In this document: positions 1 to 8,513 of the stretch, one piece after another | How positions within the stretch are numbered: position 1 is the first letter of the stretch | Layout of the letters: each line of letters opens with the position of its first letter | Assembly: GCA_018241425.1 (NCBI GenBank) | Contig: JAFEDU010000003.1 | Span: 434,001 to 498,000 of the forward strand | Source: Pseudomonadota bacterium | Lineage (GTDB): Bacteria > Pseudomonadota > Gammaproteobacteria > Steroidobacterales > Steroidobacteraceae | Length of the DNA: 64,000 nt | Direction of reading: 5' to 3' | Notes under the pieces: model-generated | The model's input: the letters and a program-made list of their open reading frames with translations, nothing else | What the model was told of the DNA's origin: nothing | Database searches by the model: none | Program-made: the position numbers and the translations under genes

Positions 1-423
1 GAGGGCATCGTCGGCGCAGGCGCGGCGGTGGATTTCCTGGCGGGCCTCGCCGGCACGGGCCTGCCGCGGCGCGCGGCACTTGCCCAGGTTGCCGCTGCCC
101 TGCACGAGCGCGGCAATGAGCTGATCGCGCGGCTCTGGCACGGGCTTGCGGCGATCCCGGGCGTGCGCCTGTACGGGCCGCCGCCGGGGACGCCGCGCAC
201 CAGCACGCTCTCGTTCACCATGCAGCAGCACACGCCGGAGCACATCGCGACGGCGCTGATCGGGCGCGGGCTGTTCGTCTCGCACGGGGATTTCTACGCC
301 ACGACCGTCGCGCGCATCTACGGGCGCGAAAAGGATGGATTCGTGCGCATCGGCTGCGCCGCCTACACGACCGTCGAGGAGGTCGACCGCCTCCTCGAGG
401 GCGTGCGCGCGCTGGCAGGCTGA
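1..423 (+). CDS. Class V aminotransferase / cysteine desulfurase-like protein, C-terminal part
   Basis: This is the last 140 codons of a gene that begins before the window; the frame is open from base 1. The fragment carries the C-terminal small domain of a PLP-dependent fold-type I (class V) enzyme, with HTPEHIATALIGRG, then GLFVSHGDFYA and a final VEEVDRLLEGVRAL helix. The wording is closest to the cysteine-desulfurase-like subfamily typified by Vibrio VC1184, whose substrate is not established. The PLP lysine and active-site residues lie upstream of the window, so activity cannot be judged. The GTG at 28 is an internal codon, not the start. The next gene converges from the minus strand 8 bases downstream. 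Confidence 0.8.
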   Translation, partial: EGIVGAGAAVDFLAGLAGTGLPRRAALAQVAAALHERGNELIARLWHGLAAIPGVRLYGPPPGTPRTSTLSFTMQQHTPEHIATALIGRGLFVSHGDFYATTVARIYGREKDGFVRIGCAAYTTVEEVDRLLEGVRALAG

Positions 424-431
424 TCCGGACG

Positions 432-1037
432 TCAGTGCGTGAGGGCGACGCTGCGCACCAGCAACACCTCGCACGCGCCCGCACCCTCGTCGAGACGGGT
501 GAGCGAGGTATGGAAGTACGTGCCGTCGTCGCGCGTGCCGTCCACCAGCTCACCGGTCAGCCGCACCACGTCGCCGACGCGCAGCTGCGCCAGCTCGCGA
601 CGGATGGCATCGCTTGCGGGGATTACGTGGGTGTTGGCGCTATGGGTCACCACCTCAATGCGCGGGATCGGCAGCGACCCATGCGGCTGCCACTCGTAGA
701 AGCGCGCGCCCTGCGAGATGTCGAACTGCGCGAGGGTCCGGTTATCGGACATCGGGCCCCACCCCAGGGCGAGGTCCTCGGGCACCAGCGCGGCCAGCGT
801 GTCGAAGTGGTAGTCCTCGCGCGACAGGATGCGTGCGGTGATGTCGTACTGCGCACGCGGCGTCAGCTGCCAGTGCCCCATGCGAATGAGGCTCGTATCC
901 CCGGGTTCGCCCTGCAGCGGATCCTGGGGGGCGAGGATGCCGTCGGGCTGGGTCACCGGCCGCAGCCTGAACTGGTGCGCGGCGCTCACCAGGGCGCCGA
1001 GCGCCAGCAGTGTCCAGAGGATGCCCTTCAGGCTCAT
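432..1037 (-). CDS. Membrane-anchored protein of unknown function (201 aa)
   Basis: The protein opens with a short hydrophobic segment (about residues 5-21) that looks like an uncleaved signal anchor, followed by a soluble domain of about 180 residues. Motifs such as ALGWGPMSDN, SANTHVIPA and a late GACEVLLV look like those of a widespread proteobacterial hypothetical family; I know no function for it. The ATG at 1037 was chosen because the hydrophobic segment starts there; the frame stays open to 1625, but the extra upstream residues look like non-coding sequence. Best guess is a periplasmic domain tethered to the inner membrane. Confidence 0.75.
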   Translation of the reverse strand: MSLKGILWTLLALGALVSAAHQFRLRPVTQPDGILAPQDPLQGEPGDTSLIRMGHWQLTPRAQYDITARILSREDYHFDTLAALVPEDLALGWGPMSDNRTLAQFDISQGARFYEWQPHGSLPIPRIEVVTHSANTHVIPASDAIRRELAQLRVGDVVRLTGELVDGTRDDGTYFHTSLTRLDEGAGACEVLLVRSVALTH

Positions 1038-1186
1038 GCGCCATCTTCGGCGGCGGCGGCTGAGGTAACAGTGACGGCCGTCAAGTTGGCCGCGCCGGGG
1101 CGGGAAAACTGCGGCCCATGCCGCAATGTGCCGCGGTCGCGGGCGACCGCCGAGGACGGCCGCCCGCTCCGCGGTCGGGATGTTAG

Positions 1187-1456
1187 TTAGTGGTGGTTGG
1201 CAGCTTCGGCGGCCGCCTTGAGTTCGCGGTTCACCTGGTCGAGCAGGTCCTTCGCCTTGGCCGCATGCCCGGACATGTCCCACTCGTTCGCGGTCTGCGC
1301 CGCGGAGATGCGCTCGTAGGCCTGCGTCGCCAGGCGCTGTGCGGCCGCGAGGTTCGGATGACGGTTGGGATTGATGTTGTCGACCGGGGGCGCGGCGAGC
1401 GCGCCGGCGACGGTCAGGCTGAACACTCCGACTCCCAGGGCCAGTTTTCCAAGCAT
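1187..1456 (-). CDS. Small exported protein of unknown function (89 aa)
   Basis: The start is fixed by a strong ribosome binding site (AAGGAGG in minus-strand reading, bases 1461-1467) four bases before the ATG at 1456. Residues 1-22 form a clear Sec signal peptide ending in ALA-A. The mature part is about 65 residues, Ala-rich and helical, with RHPNLAAAQ near its start, a GHAAKAKDLLDQ helix and a His-His C terminus. Similar small periplasmic proteins of unknown function occur in many Proteobacteria. It is monocistronic, with about 150 bases of non-coding sequence on the downstream side. Confidence 0.75.
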   Translation of the reverse strand: MLGKLALGVGVFSLTVAGALAAPPVDNINPNRHPNLAAAQRLATQAYERISAAQTANEWDMSGHAAKAKDLLDQVNRELKAAAEAANHH

Positions 1457-1645
1457 GAGACCTCCTTGATTCACGTTTCGTTACGTTTATGCAGCGGCCC
1501 TCGCGGCCGGGCGCGGCGAGTGTGGTCCTCGGACTGCAGCTCGGCAAGCCGGTTGGCGGCACGCGCGGTGAACGATCCTGAGAGCCCCGTAGTATTCTCG
1601 CCGGCCCCCGGGTCGCCGGGCTCACGGAAGGCAGATCGGCTCATC

Positions 1646-2113
1646 ATGGGGATCGTCCGCGGCGCTGCCGCTGTGCTCATCGCCGCGGTTGGGCTTTCAC
1701 AACCCGCAACGGCGCAGCCGGTGACCGATGCCTGCTCCCTCCTGACCCCGCACCAGGTGAGCGAGGTGCTCGGCGTCGAGGTCTCCGAGGGCGAGCACAT
1801 CGTGCCGGAGTCGTTGACCTCCTGCGGCTGGATGGGCCCCGGCGGGGCGAGCCTTGGCGGCAAGAAGATCGTCGTGAGCCTCCTGACCGCGCGCGCCTTC
1901 CAGGTCGGCAAGACCCCCGTGAAGGGCGTTACGGAGACGGCCGCGCCCGGGATCGGGGACGAGGCCTACTACGTGAGCATGCCGCCGTTCGGCACCGCGC
2001 TCAGCGTCAAGAGGGGTTCGGCTTACTTCCAGCTGCGTATCGCCGGTTTTCCTGCCGGACAGGTCCGGAACCTCGAGCGGGCCCTGGCCCTGCGCCTGCT
2101 GGATAGGGTCTAG
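1646..2113 (+). CDS. Exported DUF3558-like protein (155 aa)
   Basis: A signal peptide (about residues 1-23, ending ATA-Q) precedes a small domain with an early Cys in DACSLLTPHQV, an EVLGVEV turn and a second Cys in SCGW. This order (Cys, LLT, evsevLG, CxW) resembles the DUF3558-type secreted proteins, which have no settled function. The two cysteines could form a disulfide in the periplasm. The ATG at 1646 lies directly before the hydrophobic stretch; a longer in-frame extension exists but reads as non-coding. The family assignment is tentative; export is more certain. Confidence 0.65.
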   Translation: MGIVRGAAAVLIAAVGLSQPATAQPVTDACSLLTPHQVSEVLGVEVSEGEHIVPESLTSCGWMGPGGASLGGKKIVVSLLTARAFQVGKTPVKGVTETAAPGIGDEAYYVSMPPFGTALSVKRGSAYFQLRIAGFPAGQVRNLERALALRLLDRV

Positions 2114-2141
2114 CCCCGCCCTCGGCGGCCCGGGACGCAAA

Positions 2142-2162
2142 CTGCCGGCGCGGTTCCGGCAG
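2142..2162 (+). other. Perfect 7-bp hairpin before the cyanophycin genes
   Basis: Bases 2142-2148 (CTGCCGG) pair perfectly with 2156-2162 (CCGGCAG) around a seven-base loop. It lies 28 bases after the stop of the DUF3558-like gene and 58 bases before the cphB start. No run of T follows, so it is not a textbook intrinsic terminator. It could be a weak terminator or a leader structure of the cph mRNA. Confidence 0.35.
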
Positions 2163-2220
2163 CCCCCCGGCGGGCGTGATACCTTTCGCTACAGCACGCT
2201 AATTAAGGAGTCTCGGAAGG

Positions 2221-3060
2221 ATGCCCAGCAGAGTTCCGGATGGACACCAGCGCGGCTGGATCATCCCGATCGGCGGCGCCGAGAATAAGGAAAATGACCG
2301 CCGGATCCTCGAGCGGTTCGTCCGCGAGTCGGGAGGGTCCGAGGCCGACATCGTCGTCATCCCCACCGCGAGCCGCATGCACGAGACCGGCCCGCGCTAC
2401 GAGCAGCTTTTCCGCGACCTCGGGGCCGAGCGGGTCACGGTCATGGACTTCGACACGCGCCGCGACTGCCAGGAGCAGGGCCGGCTGACGCGCCTGGAGG
2501 AGGCCACCGGGATCTTTTTCACCGGGGGCAACCAGCTGCGCCTGACGACGCTCCTGGGCGGGACCCCCGTGGCCCGGGTCATCCGCGCCCGCAATGCCCA
2601 CGGGGTGACCGTCGGCGGCACCAGCGCGGGCGCCAGTATCCTTTCCGAGCACATGATCGCGGCGGGGGACGAAGGGTCGGCCATGATCGCCGGCAGCGTG
2701 CGCCTCGCCCCCGGTCTGGGGCTCACCAACCGCTTCATCATCGACCAGCACTTTCGCCAGCGCGACCGGCTCGGGCGCCTGCTCACCGCGCTTGCGTACA
2801 ACCCCTTCGCCGTCGGCATCGGACTGGACGAGGACACCGCGGCCTTCATCGGTCCCGACGAGATCGTCGAGGTCGAGGGCAGCGGCGGGGTGACGGTGGT
2901 CGATGCCTCCGAGGTCAGCTACTCCTCGATCGCCCGGGTGCCCGACGGCCAGGCCGCGGCCATGCTCGGCCTCAAGATCCACATCCTGGTCGCCGGCACG
3001 ACCTACGATCTGAGCACGCTCCAACCCTCGCCGGGCCGGCTCGTGCACACCAAGGAGTAG
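2221..3060 (+). CDS. cphB: Cyanophycinase (peptidase family S51)
   Basis: Cyanophycinase cuts cyanophycin (an Asp backbone with Arg side chains) to beta-Asp-Arg dipeptides in the cytoplasm. At 279 residues the length is normal for the family. The nucleophile elbow GGTSAGA places the catalytic serine at residue 135; FFTGGNQLRL (99-108) and IIPIGGAE near the N terminus are family signatures. There is no signal peptide, so this is the intracellular form. An AAGGAG ribosome binding site (2205-2210) sits ten bases before the ATG. cphA follows 65 bases later on the same strand, so degradation and synthesis genes appear to be co-transcribed. Confidence 0.93.
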   Translation: MPSRVPDGHQRGWIIPIGGAENKENDRRILERFVRESGGSEADIVVIPTASRMHETGPRYEQLFRDLGAERVTVMDFDTRRDCQEQGRLTRLEEATGIFFTGGNQLRLTTLLGGTPVARVIRARNAHGVTVGGTSAGASILSEHMIAAGDEGSAMIAGSVRLAPGLGLTNRFIIDQHFRQRDRLGRLLTALAYNPFAVGIGLDEDTAAFIGPDEIVEVEGSGGVTVVDASEVSYSSIARVPDGQAAAMLGLKIHILVAGTTYDLSTLQPSPGRLVHTKE

Positions 3061-3125
3061 CGAACCGCCGGCAAAGCCGAGACGCCGCAGGTTGCCTACG
3101 AATAACTATTAGATGAGCAACACCC

Positions 3126-5939
3126 ATGCGCATACTTGATCGCTCGGTCTACGTCGGACCCTCCCTCTACGCCCGTTTCCCCGTCATCCGCCTGGACCTC
3201 GACCTGGGGGAGCTCGAGGCCTGGCCCACCGGCCGGCTCGGCGGCGCCTTCGTGGATGCGCTCGCCGCGGCCCTCCCGGGCCTGGCCGAGCACGGCTGCT
3301 CCTATCGCGAGCCGGGCGGCTTCTTCCGGCGCATGCGCGAGGGTGACGGCACCTGGCTCGGCCACGTGCTCGAGCACGTGGCCCTCGAGCTGCAGAACAT
3401 CGCCGGCGAGGAAGTCACCTTCGGCAAGACGCGCAGCGCCGGGGCCCCGGGCCAGTACACGGTCGTCTACGAGTACGTGCAGCGCGACGAGGGCATCGCC
3501 GCCGGCGAGCTCGCGCTGCGGCTCCTGTGCTCGCTCCTGCCGCAGCAGCTGCGGCCCGCCGACAGCGTGCCGGAGGGCTGGAGCTGGCCCGAGGCCCGCG
3601 ACCAGTTCATCCGCTTCGCGCAGCGCCGCGCGCTCGGCCCCTCAACGGCGTCCCTGGTGCGCGCCGCCGAGAAGCGCGATATCCCCTGGCTGCGCCTGAA
3701 CGACCAGTCGCTGGTGCAGCTCGGCCACGGCAAGTACCAGCAGCGCATCCAGGCCACGGTCACCGGCCGCACGCCGCACATCTCCGTCGAGCTCGCCAGC
3801 GACAAGGAAGAAACCAACAAGATCCTCGCGGGACTCGGGCTGCCGGTGCCGCGCCAGGAGCTGGTGCAGAGCGAGAACCAGGCGGTGCGTGCCGCGCACC
3901 GCATCGGCTACCCGGTGGTGACCAAGCCCTACAACGGCAACCACGGGCGGGGCATTTCCATCCGCCTGACCACGGACGCCGAGGTGGCGCACGGCTTCCA
4001 CGTCGCGCGCGAACACTCGCGCTCGGTGATCGTCGAGACCTTCCTCGAGGGCGACGACCATCGCCTGCTGGTGGTCAACGGCGAGCTGGTCGCCGCCACC
4101 CGCCGCACCCCCGGCCACGTGGTCGGCGACGGCGAGCACGACATCGTGGGCCTGATCGAGATCGTCAACCGCGACCCGCGCCGCGGCGTCGGCCACGAGA
4201 AGGTACTGACGCGGCTGGAGCTGGACGCGCAGGCCATGAAGATGCTCGAGCGCGTCGAGCTCAAGCCCGAGTCGGTGCCGCCCAGGGGCCAGGTCGTGTA
4301 CCTGCGCTCGACCGCCAACCTCTCCACCGGCGGCACGGCCACGGACGTCACCGACATCATCCACCCGGACAACCGCGAGATGGCCGAGCGCGCGGTGCGC
4401 GCGATCGGCCTGGACGTCGGTGGCGTCGACTTCCTGTCCAAGAACATCGCCGAGAGCTATCGCACCATCGGCGGCGGCATCTGCGAGGTCAACGCGGCGC
4501 CCGGCTTCCGCATGCACGTGGCCCCGAGCGAGGGCACCGCGCGCGATGCGGCAGGCCCTGTCATCGACATGCTGTTCCCGGCCGGCACCCCGGCGCGCGT
4601 GCCGATCGCCGCCGTCACCGGCACCAACGGCAAGACCACCACGGCCCGCATGCTGGCGCACATCACCAAGATGGCGGGCTTCACGCCGGGGCTCACGACC
4701 ACGGACGGCGTCTACATCGACGGGCAGCGCACCGTGGCCGGCGACATGACCGGCCCGGTGTCGGCGCGCATGGTGCTGGCCGACCCGCAGATCGACATGG
4801 CGGTGCTCGAGACTGCCCGCGGCGGCCTGCTGCGCGCCGGCATGGGCGTCAACGAGGTGAACGTCGGTGCGGTGCTCAACGTGCAGGCCGACCACCTGGG
4901 GCTGAAGGGCATCAACACGCTCGAGCAGCTGGCCGAGGTGAAGCGCATCGTCGTGGAGGTCGCCACCGACTGCGCGGTGCTGAACGCCGATGACCCGCTG
5001 GTGCTGAAGATGTCGGGCTACACCGAAGCCAAGAACATCTGCTACGTCACCATGAATCCACAGCACACCCTGGTGCGCGAGCACATCCGTGCCGGTGGCC
5101 GCGCCTGCGCGCTGGAGGCGGGCGTCAACGGGCAGATGATCACGCTCTACGACAAGAGCGGGCACATCCCGCTCCTGTGGACGCACCTCATCCCGGCGAC
5201 CCTCGAGGGCCGCGCCATCCACAACGTGCAGAACGCGATGTTTGCCGCTGCGATGGCGTTCTCGCTCGGCATCAAGCTGGACGCCATCCGCCAGGGCCTG
5301 CGCACCTTCGACTCGACCTTCTTCCAGGCCCCGGGGCGCATGAACATCTTCAGCGAGCACCCCTTCAAAGTCCTGTTCGACTACGGCCACAACGCCCACG
5401 CGGTCAGCGCACTCGCCGATCTCGCCGGCCGGCTGGACGTCGCCGGCCGGCGCATCGTGGTGCTGGCAGGTCCGGGCGACCGGCGCGACGAGGACCTGGT
5501 GGCGATCGCCCAGGCCGTCGCCGGGCGCTTCGATCACTACATCTGCCGCCGCGACGACAGCCTGCGCGACCGCGGGCCGGAGGAGGTGCCGAGGATCCAG
5601 GCGGCGGCGCTGCGCGCAGCCGGGGTGCCCGAAGAGTCGATCTCGATCATTCCCGACGAGCAGGACGCGATCAACGCGGCACTCAACATGGGGCGCAGCG
5701 GCGACCTGCTCCTGGTGTTCGCCGACGCCCTGGTGCGCTCGTGGAAGCAGATCACCAAGTTCCGCCCCGCCGGGGCGCCGCCGCCGGCGGCCGCCGCGGC
5801 CCCGCCGCCGGCCTTCCTGGGCGACGGTACCGCACAGGTCCCTGCCGGCGGCGGTGAACCGCCGGCGCCCGCCTTCAGTCTCGAGGGACTGATCCGCGAC
5901 GAGCGCGGGGTGCGTTACGCCCCCGAGGCGGCCGACTGA
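3126..5939 (+). CDS. cphA: Cyanophycin synthetase
   Basis: CphA adds Asp to the backbone and Arg to the side chain of cyanophycin without ribosomes, using ATP for both bonds. The 937 residues are full length. In order they are an N-terminal domain (about 1-160), an ATP-grasp domain (about 220-480, with KPYNGNHGRG and the metal-binding ICEVNAAPGF strand) and a Mur-ligase domain with the P-loop GTNGKTTT from residue 499, then DTTDG-like and DYGHNAHA motifs. The last 60 residues form a Pro/Ala/Gly-rich tail that looks disordered. The TGA stop at 5937-5939 overlaps the inferred CTG start of the next gene. It sits between cphB and the Mur-ligase partner. Confidence 0.95.
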   Translation: MRILDRSVYVGPSLYARFPVIRLDLDLGELEAWPTGRLGGAFVDALAAALPGLAEHGCSYREPGGFFRRMREGDGTWLGHVLEHVALELQNIAGEEVTFGKTRSAGAPGQYTVVYEYVQRDEGIAAGELALRLLCSLLPQQLRPADSVPEGWSWPEARDQFIRFAQRRALGPSTASLVRAAEKRDIPWLRLNDQSLVQLGHGKYQQRIQATVTGRTPHISVELASDKEETNKILAGLGLPVPRQELVQSENQAVRAAHRIGYPVVTKPYNGNHGRGISIRLTTDAEVAHGFHVAREHSRSVIVETFLEGDDHRLLVVNGELVAATRRTPGHVVGDGEHDIVGLIEIVNRDPRRGVGHEKVLTRLELDAQAMKMLERVELKPESVPPRGQVVYLRSTANLSTGGTATDVTDIIHPDNREMAERAVRAIGLDVGGVDFLSKNIAESYRTIGGGICEVNAAPGFRMHVAPSEGTARDAAGPVIDMLFPAGTPARVPIAAVTGTNGKTTTARMLAHITKMAGFTPGLTTTDGVYIDGQRTVAGDMTGPVSARMVLADPQIDMAVLETARGGLLRAGMGVNEVNVGAVLNVQADHLGLKGINTLEQLAEVKRIVVEVATDCAVLNADDPLVLKMSGYTEAKNICYVTMNPQHTLVREHIRAGGRACALEAGVNGQMITLYDKSGHIPLLWTHLIPATLEGRAIHNVQNAMFAAAMAFSLGIKLDAIRQGLRTFDSTFFQAPGRMNIFSEHPFKVLFDYGHNAHAVSALADLAGRLDVAGRRIVVLAGPGDRRDEDLVAIAQAVAGRFDHYICRRDDSLRDRGPEEVPRIQAAALRAAGVPEESISIIPDEQDAINAALNMGRSGDLLLVFADALVRSWKQITKFRPAGAPPPAAAAAPPPAFLGDGTAQVPAGGGEPPAPAFSLEGLIRDERGVRYAPEAAD
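5925..5938 (+). promoter_or_regulatory. Ribosome binding site and inferred CTG start of the second Mur-ligase gene
   Basis: GAGG at 5925-5928 is followed, seven bases later, by CTG at 5936-5938, which overlaps the cphA stop as CTGA. This copies the geometry of the common ATGA overlap. The frame from this CTG runs without interruption into the Mur ligase, and the 62 residues it adds before the first GTG (6122) look like real protein. No ATG, GTG or TTG is available in this frame near the end of cphA. Confidence 0.55.
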
Positions 5940-7735
5940 ACCCCGAGACCGGGCTCCCGTTCGACGCCTCGAGGCGGCTGACGGGTCCCAACCTGTTCTT
6001 TCCCGGTCCCGGCGCGCAGCTGGAGACCTGCGGCATTCCCTACGATGCCGCGCTCATCGAGGGCTGGCGGGCGCGCATCGAGCGCGCCCAGGCGCACCTA
6101 TCCTGGGATACCGCCGGAGTCGTGGCGCGACGCCACGCGACCGGCGTCTCGCTGGCTCTGGCGGCGCCGCCAGACCAGCTGTTCACCGCCACCGAGGTCA
6201 ACGAGTGGGCCTGGTGCACCGTGGTTGCGGGCAACGATCCGGCCCGGCGGCGCGCGTTCGAGGCGGCGCTGCTCAAGGAGATGCTCGAGGACGGCGCCGA
6301 CCCCGCCACGCTGGTCGCGCCGGTGCTCGAGGACGAGGCGGCGCTCGCGCGCTTCGCCGTGCTGGCCGCGCGCGAGGCGCAGCCGGCCCTCCGGGAACTG
6401 CTCACTGCCGCCCGTGCGCGCTCGCTCCCGGACGTGCTCGACGAGGCGATCGTGACGCTCGGGGCCGGAAGCGGCGGCCAGGATTTCGAGCTCGCCCACC
6501 TGCCCTCGCCCGCGGCCGTGCCCTGGGCTCAACTGCACGACGTACCGACGGCCGTGGTCACCGGGTCCAATGGCAAGACCACGACCGTGCGCCTGGTCGC
6601 GGCGTGCGCGCGCGCGCGCGGCTGGCCGAGCGCGCTGTGCTGCACCGATGGCGTCTACTTCGGCGAGGAGCGCCTCGAGGCGGGTGACTACTCAGGACCC
6701 ATGGGGGCGCGGCGCGTGCTGCGCGAGCGGCGCGCGGCGGCGGCCGTGATCGAGACCGCACGCGGCGGGATCCTGCGCCGCGGACTCGCGCTCGGGCATG
6801 CCCACGTGGCCGTCGTCACCAACGTGAGCGCCGACCACTTCGGCGAATACGGCATCGACGACCTCGCGGCGCTCGCGGACGTGAAGCTCGCCGTCGCCGG
6901 CATCCTAGATCCTGAGGGGCTCCTGGTGCTGAACGCCGACGATGCACAGCTGCGCACCAAGGCGCCCGGGCTCGCGGCACGCTTCGGACGGCCCGTGACG
7001 CTCGGCTGGTTCGCGCTGGATGCGGACCATGAACTGCTGCGGGATCAGCGCGCGCACGGCGGTGCCACCTGCGGTGTACGCGCAGGAAGACTCCTCCTCA
7101 GCAGCGGGGGCCACGAGTCCGACCTCGGCGCGGTGGCCGCGATGCCCCTCAGCGTCGGCGGCAGCGCCACCTACAACATCGGTAACCTCGCGGCCGCGGC
7201 ACTCGCAGCCGCGGCGCTCGGCGTGCCACCGGCCGTGATCGCGACGGAATTCGCGCGCTTTGGCGCCCGCATCGAGGACAACCCGGGTCGCATGATGCGC
7301 TTCGAGCGCAACGGCGTGCGCATCCTCGTCGACTACGCCCACAACCCGGATGGCATGCGCGGCTTCCTGTCGGTGGCGCGGCACCTGCTGGCCGGCGGCC
7401 ACGGCCGCCTCGGCACGCTGGTGGGCCATGCCGGCAACCGCCAGGACGCGGAGATCGCGGCGCTGGCCCGGGCGACGGCCGAGTTCAGGCCCGACCTGGT
7501 GGTGATCAAGGAGAACGAGTCGCACCTGCGGGGCCGTACCCCGGGGGAGATCCCGCGGCTGATGCACGCGGCGCTGCGTCAGGCCGGGATTCCGGATGAG
7601 GCGCTGCCGATCCGCATGACCGAGATGGAGGCGGTGCACTATGCGCTGAACTGGGCACGGCCCGGGGATGTGCTGGCACTCCCGGTCCATGCCGCCGCGG
7701 CGCGCGCCGCCGTGCTCGAGCTCCTCGGCGCCTAG
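5936..7735 (+). CDS. Mur-ligase family protein partnered with cyanophycin synthetase (599 aa from CTG)
   Basis: A cytoplasmic ATP-dependent amide ligase resembling the C-terminal half of CphA. It has the Mur P-loop GSNGKTTT from about residue 210, a CCTDGVYF segment matching the TTDGVYI of CphA, ETARGGILRRG, NVSADHFGEYG and DYAHNPDGMRGF, but no ATP-grasp domain. The N-terminal 200 residues (including LTGPNLFFPGPGAQLE and TEVNEWAWC) are specific to this type. Such genes follow cphA in many Proteobacteria; the exact reaction is not something I can state. With a GTG start at 6122 the protein would be 537 residues and lose the LTGPNLFF block, so I prefer the CTG at 5936. Translational coupling with cphA is likely. 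Confidence 0.85.
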   Translation: MNPETGLPFDASRRLTGPNLFFPGPGAQLETCGIPYDAALIEGWRARIERAQAHLSWDTAGVVARRHATGVSLALAAPPDQLFTATEVNEWAWCTVVAGNDPARRRAFEAALLKEMLEDGADPATLVAPVLEDEAALARFAVLAAREAQPALRELLTAARARSLPDVLDEAIVTLGAGSGGQDFELAHLPSPAAVPWAQLHDVPTAVVTGSNGKTTTVRLVAACARARGWPSALCCTDGVYFGEERLEAGDYSGPMGARRVLRERRAAAAVIETARGGILRRGLALGHAHVAVVTNVSADHFGEYGIDDLAALADVKLAVAGILDPEGLLVLNADDAQLRTKAPGLAARFGRPVTLGWFALDADHELLRDQRAHGGATCGVRAGRLLLSSGGHESDLGAVAAMPLSVGGSATYNIGNLAAAALAAAALGVPPAVIATEFARFGARIEDNPGRMMRFERNGVRILVDYAHNPDGMRGFLSVARHLLAGGHGRLGTLVGHAGNRQDAEIAALARATAEFRPDLVVIKENESHLRGRTPGEIPRLMHAALRQAGIPDEALPIRMTEMEAVHYALNWARPGDVLALPVHAAAARAAVLELLGA

Positions 7736-7745
7736 CGCGGCTCCG

Positions 7746-8513
7746 CTACTTACCGACGTCGATGAACGGGATCGCCGACTGCCCGTACATGTTCACCGGC
7801 AGCTTCCCGTCCCACTTCTGCACCGCCTCCCAGGCCACCAGCTTCGGGTTCTGGGAGAGGGCGTCGGCGCGGATCTTCATCGACTGTGCTTCCGCCGTGG
7901 CGCTGATGACGCGCTGCTGCGCCTCCTGCTTGGTCTGCTCGGTGCGGTTCTGCGCCTCCTGGGCGCGTTGCTGCGCGATCACCTTGGCCTCGACCGCCTC
8001 GTTGAAGGCCCGGCTGAACTGGAAGTCGGTGATCGAGAAGCTCGTGACGTCGACGTTGCTGGCGGCGAGGGCGGCCACGATGGCGGCCTGGGCCGCGTCG
8101 TTGGCCTTCTGGCGGTTCGAAATCAGGTCCACTGCGTCCCACTGGCCGATGACGTTCTTCAGGTGCTGGTACACCTGCTGGCCGACGAGCTTGTTGGCCC
8201 AGTCGGTGCCGACGCTGCGGTAGACGTCCGCGGCGGCCTCCGGGCGCAGCTTGTAGTTCAGGGTGAACTCGACCGCGGCCTCCTGCACGTCGCGCGTGTA
8301 GGCCTCGGTCTTGCCGTCCCAGCGCTGGATGCGCACGTCCATGGAGTGGATGGCGGTCGTGAAGGGGTTCACGAAGTACAGCCCCTCGGCGAGCGGTGGT
8401 CCCTCCACCTGGCCGAAGCTGGTCTTGATGCCGCGGAAGCCGGTGTCCACGGTGTGCACGCCGCAGCCGGTGAGCAGCGGGAGGAAGATCAACGCCAGCA
8501 CCACACGCTTCAT
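7746..8513 (-). CDS. SPFH/prohibitin-family lipoprotein
   Basis: The protein begins with a lipoprotein signal whose lipobox LLTGC puts the lipidated Cys at residue 17. An SPFH (band 7) domain follows, with TGFRGIKTSFGQV and GLYFVNPF near its start. A long charged, Gln-rich helix (about residues 170-225, QQRAQEAQNRTEQTKQEAQ) is the typical oligomerising coiled coil. It ends with a short segment containing NMYGQSAIPF. SPFH proteins form membrane scaffolds and often control membrane proteases; most use a transmembrane helix, so a lipid anchor is less common. Its start codon overlaps the stop of the 72-residue membrane protein upstream by four bases. Confidence 0.85.
   Translation of the reverse strand: MKRVVLALIFLPLLTGCGVHTVDTGFRGIKTSFGQVEGPPLAEGLYFVNPFTTAIHSMDVRIQRWDGKTEAYTRDVQEAAVEFTLNYKLRPEAAADVYRSVGTDWANKLVGQQVYQHLKNVIGQWDAVDLISNRQKANDAAQAAIVAALAASNVDVTSFSITDFQFSRAFNEAVEAKVIAQQRAQEAQNRTEQTKQEAQQRVISATAEAQSMKIRADALSQNPKLVAWEAVQKWDGKLPVNMYGQSAIPFIDVGK

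Noticed and set aside
3642..5537. A 631-codon antisense open frame inside cphA
   Set aside because: Low-complexity translation mirrored from the cphA codons.
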